From Physcia stellaris (taxonomy: Eukaryota; Ascomycota; Lecanoromycetes; Caliciales; Physciaceae): 64,000 nucleotides of DNA. Location of the stretch: assembly GCA_018902385.1 (NCBI GenBank), contig JABSSW010000011.1:620001-684000 (forward strand), written 5' to 3'. This document shows, in pieces, positions 1 through 10,333 of the stretch. Below the pieces are notes generated by a model. It was not told where the DNA came from. It made no database searches and was given only the letters and a program-made list of their open reading frames with translations. The position numbers were made by a program, and so were the translations under genes. Position 1 is the stretch's first letter, and each line of letters begins with the position of its first letter.

Positions 1-189
1 CACACCATATCCTTCTCATTACCCGTGGGGTGCGCTGAGTTCCGGTCAGGGAGGTGGATCTCTGCCTCTTGTTCGACTTGGATTTCATCTGGATGAAAAG
101 CGAGATCAAATACTTCGTGTGAGCTGTTGGAACTGGGGACATTCGTCAAGTTACCAGTCGGGTTTGCAGAATTCGTCATCCTCCTTAGT

Positions 190-1337
190 TCAATGTTCGA
201 ACGCTTCTGGTAGATTCCCTTGTTCGAATATGTTGGCCCGGGGGCTGAGGGGTGTTCCTTTGCGAAGACGATCGAAGATAGGCTTGAGGGTCGGGATATT
301 GCCGCAAATGATGACTAGGGATACCTCTGCACTATTTCATACAGCAATTAATAGGAGGACTCGAATGATCGGGTAAGCTTTAAACTCACGCTGCCCATGC
401 GGAGATCGGAATCTGTGCCCCTAGGAGACGTCAGCATTTGTCCGGAGTCGGACTTGGCAGCTCTTCCTTACAGGTGAAATCTGTTCCGGGTCTCGAGAAG
501 AACGCTGCAGTCTTGATAGCGGAGCATATTCCAGCACTATGTCTTGTAAGTCATGATCAACAGTCGCATGAGCAGCGGCAGCCTACAAGACACCAAGACT
601 TAAAAGACAACAAAGGCCGACCTTATGCTTCGGGTGCATGTTTAATTTCCAAAGGACGGTACTTGGAATCAAGGCTAAGGCAAAATCCATGAAGGTGCCG
701 TATACTGTACTCTTCATCAACCAGGTTACGATCTAGAAGTGTTGCAGACTTACACGACTGAAGCAATGCAATGTCTGAAAGGACATGGGGTTCTCGGCAC
801 CCTGTGCCAGGGGTCTTCTGCCACAACGCCGAACATTGCACAAAGGCTAATATGATATACACGACAGTGATAGCCATGTAGAGGGCCAGATTAGTATATA
901 TAAACCACTTCTGCCAATAGACGCTTTTCTGAAGGATTCGCAGCATTAAAACCGCAACACTGGCTTTTCCAAACGCAGAAGCCATGATGCTGAAAGGGTT
1001 GGCCAAAATTGCGTATTTCAAGATCAGCGTCACCTCAGTTGAGTTGAGATAGAATAGGTGTCGAGCTCCCCCATTGGTCATTATAACAGTAAACAGCCCA
1101 CACGTTATCGTAAACAGAACCTATCAGTATTAGTAAGTCGGCAAGCTCTGATATGATTAGGATTACCGTGGCGAGGGCCATTAAGTAGTCATCCATACCA
1201 AGCCTCTTGGATCGAAGACGTACGAAGACTCTCGCAAACGTCGACATCAAAGCAAATCCATAAGGAAACCAAGTTATAATCAGCAGAGGAGCTGCTCTAT
1301 TACGATCGCCATCCGGTGGTGGTGAGAGTACCTCCAT
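190..1337 (-). CDS. Fungal rhodopsin-domain (PTH11/SAT4-like) seven-TM membrane protein
   Basis: I recognise the fungal rhodopsin-like domain found in many Pezizomycotina membrane proteins: an early 'RVFVRLRSKRLGMDDYLM' segment, 'LTLILKYA'-type TM3, 'GTFMDFALALIP' in TM5 and 'GNIPTLKPIF' closing TM7. Seven hydrophobic helices are visible. I place five introns on the minus strand (1121-1166, 705-753, 537-586, 421-471, 332-389), all GT...AG. With these the frame closes exactly to 297 residues, ending at a TGA at 190-192. The start is the ATG at 1335-1337, just before 'EVLSPPPDGDRN'. Some family members sense surface cues, but no function can be given here. The C-terminal tail is short for the family, and another frame stays open to the window edge, so the 3' end is the least certain part. 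Confidence 0.82.
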
Positions 1338-2871
1338 TTCATGAAAAGCCAAGGGTACTGTGATAATGAGTGATGTAAATTTCCTTGTTCTAGGGATCAG
1401 GACGAGAGAAGGGAAGGGAACGCTCCTTAGCCCGTCTCGATCCACCACTTAGTAATTAAGGCAATTCCACGGAAACAGGAAGACATCGCGGTGCGTGAGT
1501 GCCCGTCGACTCTACCATCAAGTGAGTCAGCTGGACTGGTTGCATAAAAATTGGTGCGAATGATTGACAGACTGCACAAGACACTGCTGCTGACATGCAT
1601 ATTCACGCATGTACAGATCTCAGTGCGGCCGTACACGGGACGACGGCCAGCAAGAGACAGCTACAACAAGAAGAGAAGTAACTTTCAGTGCGTCTACTAT
1701 CGCAGCAAACAAATCACCGCTTGCAGGTCGTAGACCTGTGCACAGGTGGAGGATAGCACAAGTAGTTTAGCGCGTGGGAATCGCCATTTGATGCACAAGA
1801 AACTCCCCAAATATGTTTGGACATGATGAGGGACCGGCGTTGGGGTTGGCCTTGGGGCTGAGCTCTCCTGGAAGCCTAATTAGAAAAGGTGTGCCATACC
1901 AACCTAATGCATCGAGCAATGCAGTCATCCAACGAACGCACTGGGTGCAGTCAGTCGGTGTGAGGTTGCGTAAGAAATTAAGCGAGAATTAAGCCACGTG
2001 GGTAGTGCTGACCGCTGATATCATAATGGGAAAGGTGTTTTTACCATCATATTGACCAACGCTACTTGATGATCTTGGGCGGCTTGGCACATAGATTAAG
2101 TCTTGATCGTCGAACAAAAAAAGCCCACGCGAATTGCTGAAGCGGACTCCTGCATCACAATTAAAGCGATGAAAATAAGCTGTGCAGAAAAAAGTCCGGG
2201 GAATGCGGATGCGCTCGATACCTAGTGTCTGGACAAGATTCGTGGTTCAGCCTGCGCTAGAGATGATGGCGTTTCCCAAGGCGTAGCTGCGCTGTTGAGA
2301 ATTTATCGGGCTTAAGTAATGTGCGTGCTTTTGAATGCTTGATCTGAAGAGCAGGTTGCCGTTCGACCATGACGAAATGTAGGCCTCAAGGCGATACTGT
2401 CTTTGTAAGAGCTTCTCAATAATACAGATTGCAATCGGTCCCTAGAGCCTCACTTACTGTCAGGATGGGCTCGTCGATTTCGTCCGGTGACGAATATCGT
2501 TCGCCCAGTAAGACGCTAGGTGTACTTGCATAGAAATCACACCAAGATCCTCTATCTTTGTAAAAGGAGGGATTTGCCGACAACAAAGAGTTTCGAACAG
2601 TAGTCAAATCTGTTGGTCTTTTCGAAAGCCGATTCTATCAGCGTGTTGAGCTAGGATAAGGCGTCAGGACGTCGAGCGGCGCTGCTGTGCAGGTAAGAAA
2701 TCTGGAGAATATGTGAGTTGTTAATTTCTAATCATAATTGAAAGATGAGGCAAGGGTATGCCAATGTCGCAAGCAGACTTGCCTTTGCTCTCCTGTTAAA
2801 GTCTGGTCGTGTGCTACAGAAGACACAATTAATCCATATCGTATTCACATTTCAAAGCCGCAAAACATGAT
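1338..2871. other. Intergenic region, about 1.5 kb
   Basis: This region separates the 5' end of the 7TM gene from the 3' end of PEX1. I see no convincing coding segment; the open frames are short and unlike any family I recognise. The stretch next to 1337 should hold the 7TM gene's promoter. Confidence 0.5.
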
Positions 2872-5800
2872 TTACATCAAGCTGCTCCTACCTCCGACGT
2901 CTCTAGGTCCCTCTCCTCTCGGCATCTCCCCGTTTCTACCAACTACAAACTCTCGGTAGATCCTCTCGAGCCGTATTCTTTCCTCGGCGCTGATTGAGCT
3001 TCTCGTCGTAGCTAAGGAAGCCTCAATATGTTTCCATTGAATCACAACTTCCTGTTGCCCAGAAACCTTCTCGGCCTCTTCCGCGGAACTTTTCGAGACT
3101 TGGGAGGCAAGCTGGCCATGTCTAAGCTGACGCTCCTTTCGTTTTGCTGTTTTAATATCCACCAGTTTAGTTAGAATCGCTGCGTTGTCAACAAGCTGCT
3201 TTGAGCTCGGAGGTGCTGTAACGGATGTTCCGTCTTCACCAAAGTGAAATTGTATGAGATCCTTCGGCGTTCTCAGGCCACGAGACTTTCGGCTGCTTTT
3301 ACTCATTATCTCCTTCGTCGTCGATGGTTTTGCTTTGTCGTCAAGTATGTCGTGGATAGCCTCAAGATGTGCGTTGTATACGACAGCTTGCAAATCGGCC
3401 CCCGAATAGCCTTCAGTGCGGCGCGCAACTTCCAAAAGAGTCTCATTTCGGTTCGATTTCGAGGCCATGATGCTTGGTTTGAAGTTAAGAGTTTTACTGA
3501 GAGCACGCAGTATATCTAGCCGGTCCTCGAGATCGGGTAGATCACATATGAGCGATTTATCTAGTCTTCCTGGCCGTAGAAGAGCAGGATCTATCAGATC
3601 TGGTCTACTGGTTGCAGCAAGTACATAGACACCCGACAAGCCTTCCGCGCCGTCCATTTGGGTTAGCAGCTGGTTGACGACACGGTCCGTGACGCCAGTA
3701 GAGTCATGTCCTCTTTTCGGAGCAATACTATCGAACTCATCAAAGAACAAAACGCACGGTCTAGCTGATTCCGCTCGCTCGAACAGATCACGCACGCTTT
3801 TCTCACTGGCGCCGATGTACTTATTCAATATCTCGGGACCCTTGACACTTATGAAGTTAAGACCACATTCGCCTGCAACTGCACTTGCCAAAAGGGTCTT
3901 ACCGCAACCAGGATAGCCATAAAGGAGAAGTCCGGAGCGAAGGCGAAGAGGACATTGAGCGAAAATTGGAGCGTATGTTGTCGGATATTGAAGGGTCTCA
4001 AGAAGTATTTTACGGGTTTCCTGAAGGCCCCGATCGAAGCGAAAGAAGTCTTTGAGGATTGTAAAGTAACATTTCGGAGCGAAGCAGGAGTGAAGCCTTT
4101 CAAAGCTTGCTGAAAATCCTCTTTGGCCAATGTAATTTGTGTATCTGCCGTGTCCATGTTTCCTTGAACGGTGCGGATGAGACACTCACTTCTTGCACGA
4201 GAGAGGAGAAGAACAAGATCACCAGGCATGTATCCGTCGGTCTGCCCTGCGATATCCAGGAAGTCGAGACTGCGATCGACCCTGAAGTTGTCGGCTAGTT
4301 TAGAATGAACAGGCGATTCTGGACGAGAGCCGTCCATCCAAGCGGCTCCATCGCCGTTGCTACTACTTTGAGAATGACTGCTACTTCCAATGGTCACTAC
4401 TTGTCTTTCAGAAGGTTTTCCAGCCAAAGCTTGCAGTATCTGTCTTCTGGCATCCTTTTCCGGAGCTTTCAAGCTTAAAATCTCCCTCACAACATGACCG
4501 CCAATAATGACGTTATTCAACGATTCCTTACTTTCCGATGTAGCTAGAAGCACAACGCCAGATCCGGCAAAGCAAAACTGTCCGACTGTAGAGCACAGTA
4601 GCTCGCTGATCTGTCGGCTCCGACCGTTGTCGTTCCCAACTTGAAGCTCTGTCTCGACAGGGCAAAGCTTGTCGAGATCATCAAGGATGACGAGTGCTTT
4701 TCCACCTGAGCGTGCCCCCCATGAAGCCGCCATGAAGATTCTTGTTATTGCATCTTTGATTGTCGAGACACGGGTGTCATCAGTGACTAACTTGCGACAA
4801 GAAAGGTATGAAACATAGTATAGGTGAGAAGAGCGTAGTTGGTGCGCAACAAAGCATGCCATACTTGATTTCCCACAGCCAAGCCCACCAGTCAACAACA
4901 CAGAGGAGCAATGAGAGAGGTGAGAAAAGAGTTGATCAATGGAGGAATCAACACCAATTAAGTTAGTATTCTTAAAAGGCAATTGATGGGCTTGAGCTTG
5001 AGAAGATTCAATGAACTGCAGCGGATTAGGAATCTCACGTCCCACTTCCCACTGTATCTTCAGCTCCGAGCCGATCGTCCAGACTACCGTTTGCGCGCCT
5101 TGAGATTGTGCAGTTGATTGTTCCTTATCCTTGGATTGCCCGAATCGAAGTAATCCCCCCGACCAACCACTCAACTCGCTCAACTGGTCTGTTTTGGGGA
5201 GGACAAGCCCATCAGTCAATGGGCCATCAAGAAGGCTCCTATCTTCACCGTCCCCACCTTGGAATAGTGACTTAATTTGCGCTGCTGCAGCTTCTTCTCG
5301 TAGGCTCTGATCACCACCGAATCGGAAGCCAGCACTTTGCAGCTGCTCAATAGGCTGAAAAGGGTAGACAGTCAATGATCTTACCGCACTTCTGTGTATC
5401 GGTGGCGGTGCCGGTTCGACTCGTACCAGTCCTCCAACGATATCGTTCGCACCTAGGGCAGAGCAAAGAGCTGCGGACAAGGCTATGTGTTGAGAGTCAG
5501 GGGCATCGTCCCATTTCATGACTCTAGCGATGACTTTGACGGCCGGTTTGCCAGCATCGCTAGACTCCGCATCCTTTTTCTTCTGCTGCTGTTGAGTATC
5601 TAGTGATTCTTCCAGTGTAGGTGGCCGGACAATGGATACTGATATATAGTCAGCGCCTATAAGCGGTTTGGTCGCCAGGACGTCCTGATCGATCCATGCA
5701 CACACCCTCAGTGCATCATCATGACCATCATCCGCGAAATACTCAAGGCAGACATTACGATCGACAGGACGAAGAAACAGGGGACGATGTGCTATCTGCT

Positions 5801-6749
5801 CTCTGCGTCCAGAGCTTTTGGCATTGCTGGCACCACTTCGTCCTCCGGTACTTCTGTGGCCAGCGCTTGCAATACTTCTACTTTGTATTCCATCAGCATT
5901 TGCAGAACGTGCACGCGTTTTCGGGGCAACAATGACTTCTGCATTAGGTGAAAGCTTTGCAAACGGTATAGTGGAAGGTTGGGGTGGAACAAGAGCGCTG
6001 ACAGTTATGTTCGCTGTGGAGGTTGGGGAGAGATGTAATGTCAGCGGGTGTACTCGCTGAGCATGGGTATCAAATGTATGGGCAAAGGATGGGTTTGGAA
6101 GTGCTCGTATCTGAGATAGTAAATTGATTTCCAGAAAGCTAGCATGTAGTTCAATTACTACACAGTTGTAAGCGCAATCTCGAATTGAAAGTGGAGTTTC
6201 GATCGCCTACTTTCCCAATCACCAGGGGTCAAGGGTTCGATGTTGACAGTATGCGCTAAAGGGGGTTCTGAATGGAGAAGTATTCCAACCTTTGCCCAAT
6301 GTCAGAGGATTAAGCTCAGTCATGGATGATTCCCCTACCTTTTGATATTCAGTGAGTCCTAGTGTCCTCGCGAAGGTTGTGTCAATCTCTACGATAGCAG
6401 TCTCTTCTTTGCCACCCCTTCCTCCGTCTCTGCCAACGATAGAAACCGTCTTTTGCTTGCTTTGCATACCAGTCCATCCCAGGTATATCGATCGTTGTTG
6501 AGTAGACTTAGGTTCGTTCGCTCGGGCAGCAGGCACTTTTTCCTGATACTGCAATTCGACAACAACGTCTTGGATCGTCTACAAGATTTCATCAGCCTAT
6601 TCCATTACTCCGGAAAGAGGAGCAGCGTTTACGGTCTGACTGTTGAGGAGAACGGCTACAAGCGAGCGTGGAAGATTGACAAGACAGTTCTTCAGCTGTA
6701 CCAGCGCAACCTCTGCTCGTGTGAGAGTTCGTTTGGAGGAGGGAGCCAT
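2872..6749 (-). CDS. pex1: Peroxisome biogenesis AAA ATPase PEX1 (peroxin-1), with an apparent frame break
   Basis: PEX1 and PEX6 form the double-ring AAA ATPase that pulls the PEX5 receptor out of the peroxisomal membrane. The N-terminus '[16 protein letters not shown]', the later 'GWTGM' and '[14 protein letters not shown]' match the fungal PEX1 N-domain. D1 has a weak Walker A (GGLGCGKS, near residue 570). D2 has a full Walker A (GYPGCGKT, near 900), Walker B (LFFDEFDS) and the SRH ([18 protein letters not shown]). The C-terminus 'EVGGR'-like/SSLM also fits. Introns lie at 6579-6632, 6290-6338 and 6158-6210. The coding length is about 1,240 residues but is one base short of closing: the frame breaks inside the conserved 'TSFxSIGGLxETRK' segment at a GGGG run (4028-4031). 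It diverges from MCM7 across about 356 bp. Confidence 0.95.
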
Positions 6750-7105
6750 TCTTATCAATCTTCCGGATAATGAATTAAGCCACACAAGTTCAGTCTTCTC
6801 TTTAATCACGAAGAATGGGTGTTCACATCATCATGTGGCTAACACAAATACAAGACCATGTCACAATAATGCTCAAGCCTCAAGCGCTGCAGATGTTTGA
6901 GATCCGTAGTAACTTCCTGAGCCGAGGCATGTGCACAAGCGTGGTGCGGAAGCGTTCCGTCATCACGAACGACGCGCGTTAGGGCGCGTCGCTCGAATGC
7001 TAGCGCTACCAGCAGAAAGACTGGCAACTTTTGCGAAACAGCTTCCACTTCCCAGAGTCCATTTCGATAATTCATCTTACCTTCCCACAAGATCATAGTT
7101 GCGCA
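6750..7105. promoter_or_regulatory. Divergent PEX1/MCM7 promoter
   Basis: This 356-bp region separates the two start codons and must serve both genes. It contains a perfect 8-bp inverted repeat with two ACGCGC cores at 6970-6991 (listed separately), about 115 bp upstream of the MCM7 ATG. Confidence 0.6.
6970..6991. promoter_or_regulatory. Inverted repeat CGACGCGC-N6-GCGCGTCG, MCB-like
   Basis: The arms are perfect 8-bp complements around GTTAGG. Each arm holds ACGCG, the core of the MluI cell-cycle box bound by MBF (Mbp1/Swi6 type). The site lies about 115 bp upstream of MCM7, a family commonly G1/S-controlled in fungi. Binding is inference; the repeat is seen directly. Confidence 0.5.
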
Positions 7106-9770
7106 ATGGCGCTTCTCACTGTCAAGGCGCCCGTTGACTATGCTGCTCAGCAAGGTTTGTCGTTCATCGTTCGCAGAAAGTATAAGGCTGATTGGGAAGA
7201 AACAGCCGCCTTCGAAGACTTTATCACAAATTACAAATCGACCGCGACAGACTCGGATCAGCTGGCGGCAGATGCGTTACAAGATTTGAATCTCGATGAT
7301 GATGGACTTAGCGACGAGTACGATTTCATGGAGGACGTGGGAAATGGTAAAGAATCAAGACAAAGAGGTGGACCACCCGCGGCGCCCAGGAGAAAGTACA
7401 TGGATATGCTGCAGAAGGTGGCAGATAGACAACTCAATCAGGTGACGATTGAGCTTGACGATCTCGACAATGTTGGTCTTTGTGCAGGTGAATCTGGATC
7501 GGCCCCAGAAAGTGCTAATAAAAGTCTTTTAGTATGAAAAAAGTTTCGGGGAAGACATGGGACTGAGACTTGTCGACTCGATTGAGCGTAATGCGAAGCA
7601 CTATGTGGATATCCTTTCACAGGCGGTAGACAAAGTAATGCCTAAGGAGACCAAAGAAGTCACGTAAGGAGGAGAGCCCTCAATGCAAACAGCAGCTGAC
7701 CAAATCCAAGATTTAAGGATGACGTTCTCGACATCATCATGTCGCAGCGGGAAAAGCGAAATGAAAGCGTGGCAATAGCAGCAGAGAATGAGCTTGACGG
7801 GCCATTACCAGAATCATTGTTTCCGGCCGAACTTACGCGTCGATATACTCTTACGTTTAAGCCTATAACTCCTGCTGGTTCAGACAGCGACAGGAACAGC
7901 AAAGCGTTAGCAGTGCGAAATATACGAGGAGAGCATCTTGGTCACCTGATTACCGTTCGCGGTATAACCACGAGGGTCTCCGATGTCAAACCTGCTGTTC
8001 AAGTTAATGCCTATACATGCGACCGATGCGGTTGTGAGATCTTCCAACCCGTCACAACCAAGCAATTCACTCCAATGGTCGAATGCCCCTCGGAAGAGTG
8101 TAAGCAGAACAACTCAAAAGGCCAGCTCTTTCTGTCAACAAGGGCTTCAAAGTTTCTACCTTTCCAAGAAGTCAAGATCCAAGAGATGGCGGACCAAGTT
8201 CCGGTCGGCCACATACCGCGTACATTGACTATACATTGTCATGGAACCCTAACGAGACAGATAAATCCAGGCGACGTGATTGATGTTGGTGGGATCTTTC
8301 TACCAACCCCATATACTGGATTTAAAGCAATTCGTGCGGGCCTACTGACGGATACATACCTCGAAGCTCAGTATGTCAATCAGCATAAGAAGGCATACGA
8401 CGACTTGGTGTTTGATGCCAAAACCTTTAAAAGAATTGAACAATTCAAGCACACGGGCCATATGTACGAGTACCTGGCCAGATCAATTGCTCCGGAAATC
8501 TACGGGCATCTTGACGTCAAGAAAGCCCTTCTCCTTCTTCTGATTGGCGGTGTGACGAAGGAAATGGGTGACGGTATGCGGATACGAGGAGACATCAATA
8601 TTTGCTTGATGGGTGATCCTGGTGTTGCCAAATCTCAGCTTCTTAAATACATCACTAAGGTAGCCCCCCGAGGTGTATACACAACTGGTCGTGGTAGCAG
8701 TGGAGTTGGTCTCACAGCGGCTGTAATGCGAGATCCCGTCACGGACGAGATGGTGCTGGAAGGCGGCGCGCTAGTCCTGGCTGATAATGGCATTTGCTGC
8801 ATCGACGAGTTCGATAAAATGGACGATGGTGACCGAACGGCTATTCATGAAGTTATGGAACAGCAGACCATCTCCATCTCCAAGGCAGGCATAACAACAT
8901 CATTGAATGCTCGCACATCAATCCTGGCGGCGGCCAATCCTCTATACGGCCGGTATAACCCACGAATATCGCCTGTGGAAAACATCAACCTGCCTGCGGC
9001 GCTGCTCTCACGTTTTGATGTCTTGTTTTTGATGCTGGACCAACCGAACCGTGAGGCAGATGAAGAGCTAGCCCAGCACGTCACGTATGTCCACATGAAC
9101 AATAAGCATCCAGAGACCGAGGGAGTCATATTTACGCCACACGAAGTTCGACAGTACATCGCACAAGCTCGCAGCTGGCGACCAACAGTGCCCAAGGAAG
9201 TGTCGGAGTACATGGTCGGAGCATATGTAAGGATGCGTCAACAACAGAAGCGAGATGAAGGCGGCAAGAAGCAATTCACACATACCTCTGCTCGTACATT
9301 ACTGGGAATACTGCGTTTATCCCAAGCACTCGCTCGACTTCGATTTTCGGCGCAAGTGGTCTCTGATGATGTGGATGAGGCTTTGAGACTTGTAGAGGTC
9401 AGCAAAGCGAGCTTATACAACGAGTCTCGAGGCGCAGGCGACCAAAGTCCGAGCAGTAAGATATATAATCTCGTCAGGGCGATGAAGGACAGCGGTGCTG
9501 CAGCGGTGGGGGATGGTGGCGAGTTGAGCATTAAGAAGGTCAGGGAAAGAATCATAGCCAAAGGCTTTACGGAGGATCAGTTTAACCAGGCACTGGACGA
9601 GTATGCTTTACTCGATGTAAGTGTTTGCGACCTCATTCGTCTCATTCTTGAATCAACAGCTAATCTTGACCTTTCAGGTATGGCAAACGGCAGCGGAAGG
9701 AACACGGCTGGTCTTTATTGAGTCCGGTGACGGGGACGTTGACATGGATGATGAAGACGATGTTGTGTAA
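7106..9770 (+). CDS. mcm7: DNA replication licensing factor MCM7 (minichromosome maintenance helicase subunit)
   Basis: MCM7 is one of six subunits of the MCM2-7 replicative helicase, loaded at origins by ORC, Cdc6 and Cdt1. Start '[16 protein letters not shown]' is typical of fungal MCM7. The MCM zinc finger is CDRC...CPSEEC near residue 270. The ATPase has Walker A GDPGVAKS (about 470), Walker [12 protein letters not shown] and the arginine finger in LLSRFD (about 600). MCM7 is chosen over MCM5 and other paralogues by '[22 protein letters not shown]' style sequence. Introns are 7472-7532, 7664-7710 and 9617-9677. The frame then closes to 831 residues ending in an acidic 'DDEDDVV'. The first donor is GTTGGT, which is weak but required by the family alignment. 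Confidence 0.96.
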
Positions 9771-10333
9771 GAATATTCTGGCTAGGTGTTCTGGCGTTCT
9801 ACTGTATCACTATACGCGTTCCTAGGAACATCACGAGGGAGCCCAATGGCAAGCATTTTGTTTTCAAGATCGATGAGCAAATTTATTCCAGTTTAGTAGG
9901 ATGAATTCCGATGATTGAACATGAGATGTAATACTCGCAAAGCGATCGTGATATCTTTACGGATACGCGAGCTGAATGAATTATAAATACCAATCATTTG
10001 GTAGGGAGTGTCGAAAAATCTTATGTTGGCTTTTTCTTCTGAGGAGCGTTATCCCTTCCGCGTGAATCGGTTACTAAGGTAATTCCAGTCGGTTTGGTGT
10101 GTATCAAGCTCAGAAGGGTAATTAAGGGACATTTTCCCATAACACGTAAATATGTGGCTAAGGTAAAGCTCAGCCTCGGCCTTGTGCACAATCCTTTATG
10201 CATTGGACCCTGAAACGAAAATTACACTTCCAGGTTTTGGCGTTGCCTCGAAACGCGTTCTCCTCACGCGTCGTCGTAAAACAGCAAGAGCTCAGGGAAT
10301 CCCATCTTTCAAAGCAGCAAGCACTACTACACA
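9771..10333. promoter_or_regulatory. MCM7-CDC6 spacer with CDC6 promoter
   Basis: This 563-bp spacer lies between tandem genes. Its distal end carries two perfect ACGCGT boxes (separate entry). I see no coding segment. Confidence 0.55.
10253..10271. promoter_or_regulatory. Two perfect ACGCGT (MCB) boxes upstream of CDC6
   Basis: ACGCGT occurs at 10253-10258 and again at 10266-10271, 63-81 bp before the CDC6 ATG. ACGCGT is the MluI cell-cycle box recognised by MBF in yeasts. A close pair in front of a G1/S gene is unlikely by chance, but binding in this fungus is inference. Confidence 0.65.

Noticed and set aside
10182-10333. Upstream ATG that would extend CDC6 by about 50 codons
   Set aside because: It is out of frame with the typical Cdc6 start after splicing and lies upstream of the MCB boxes.
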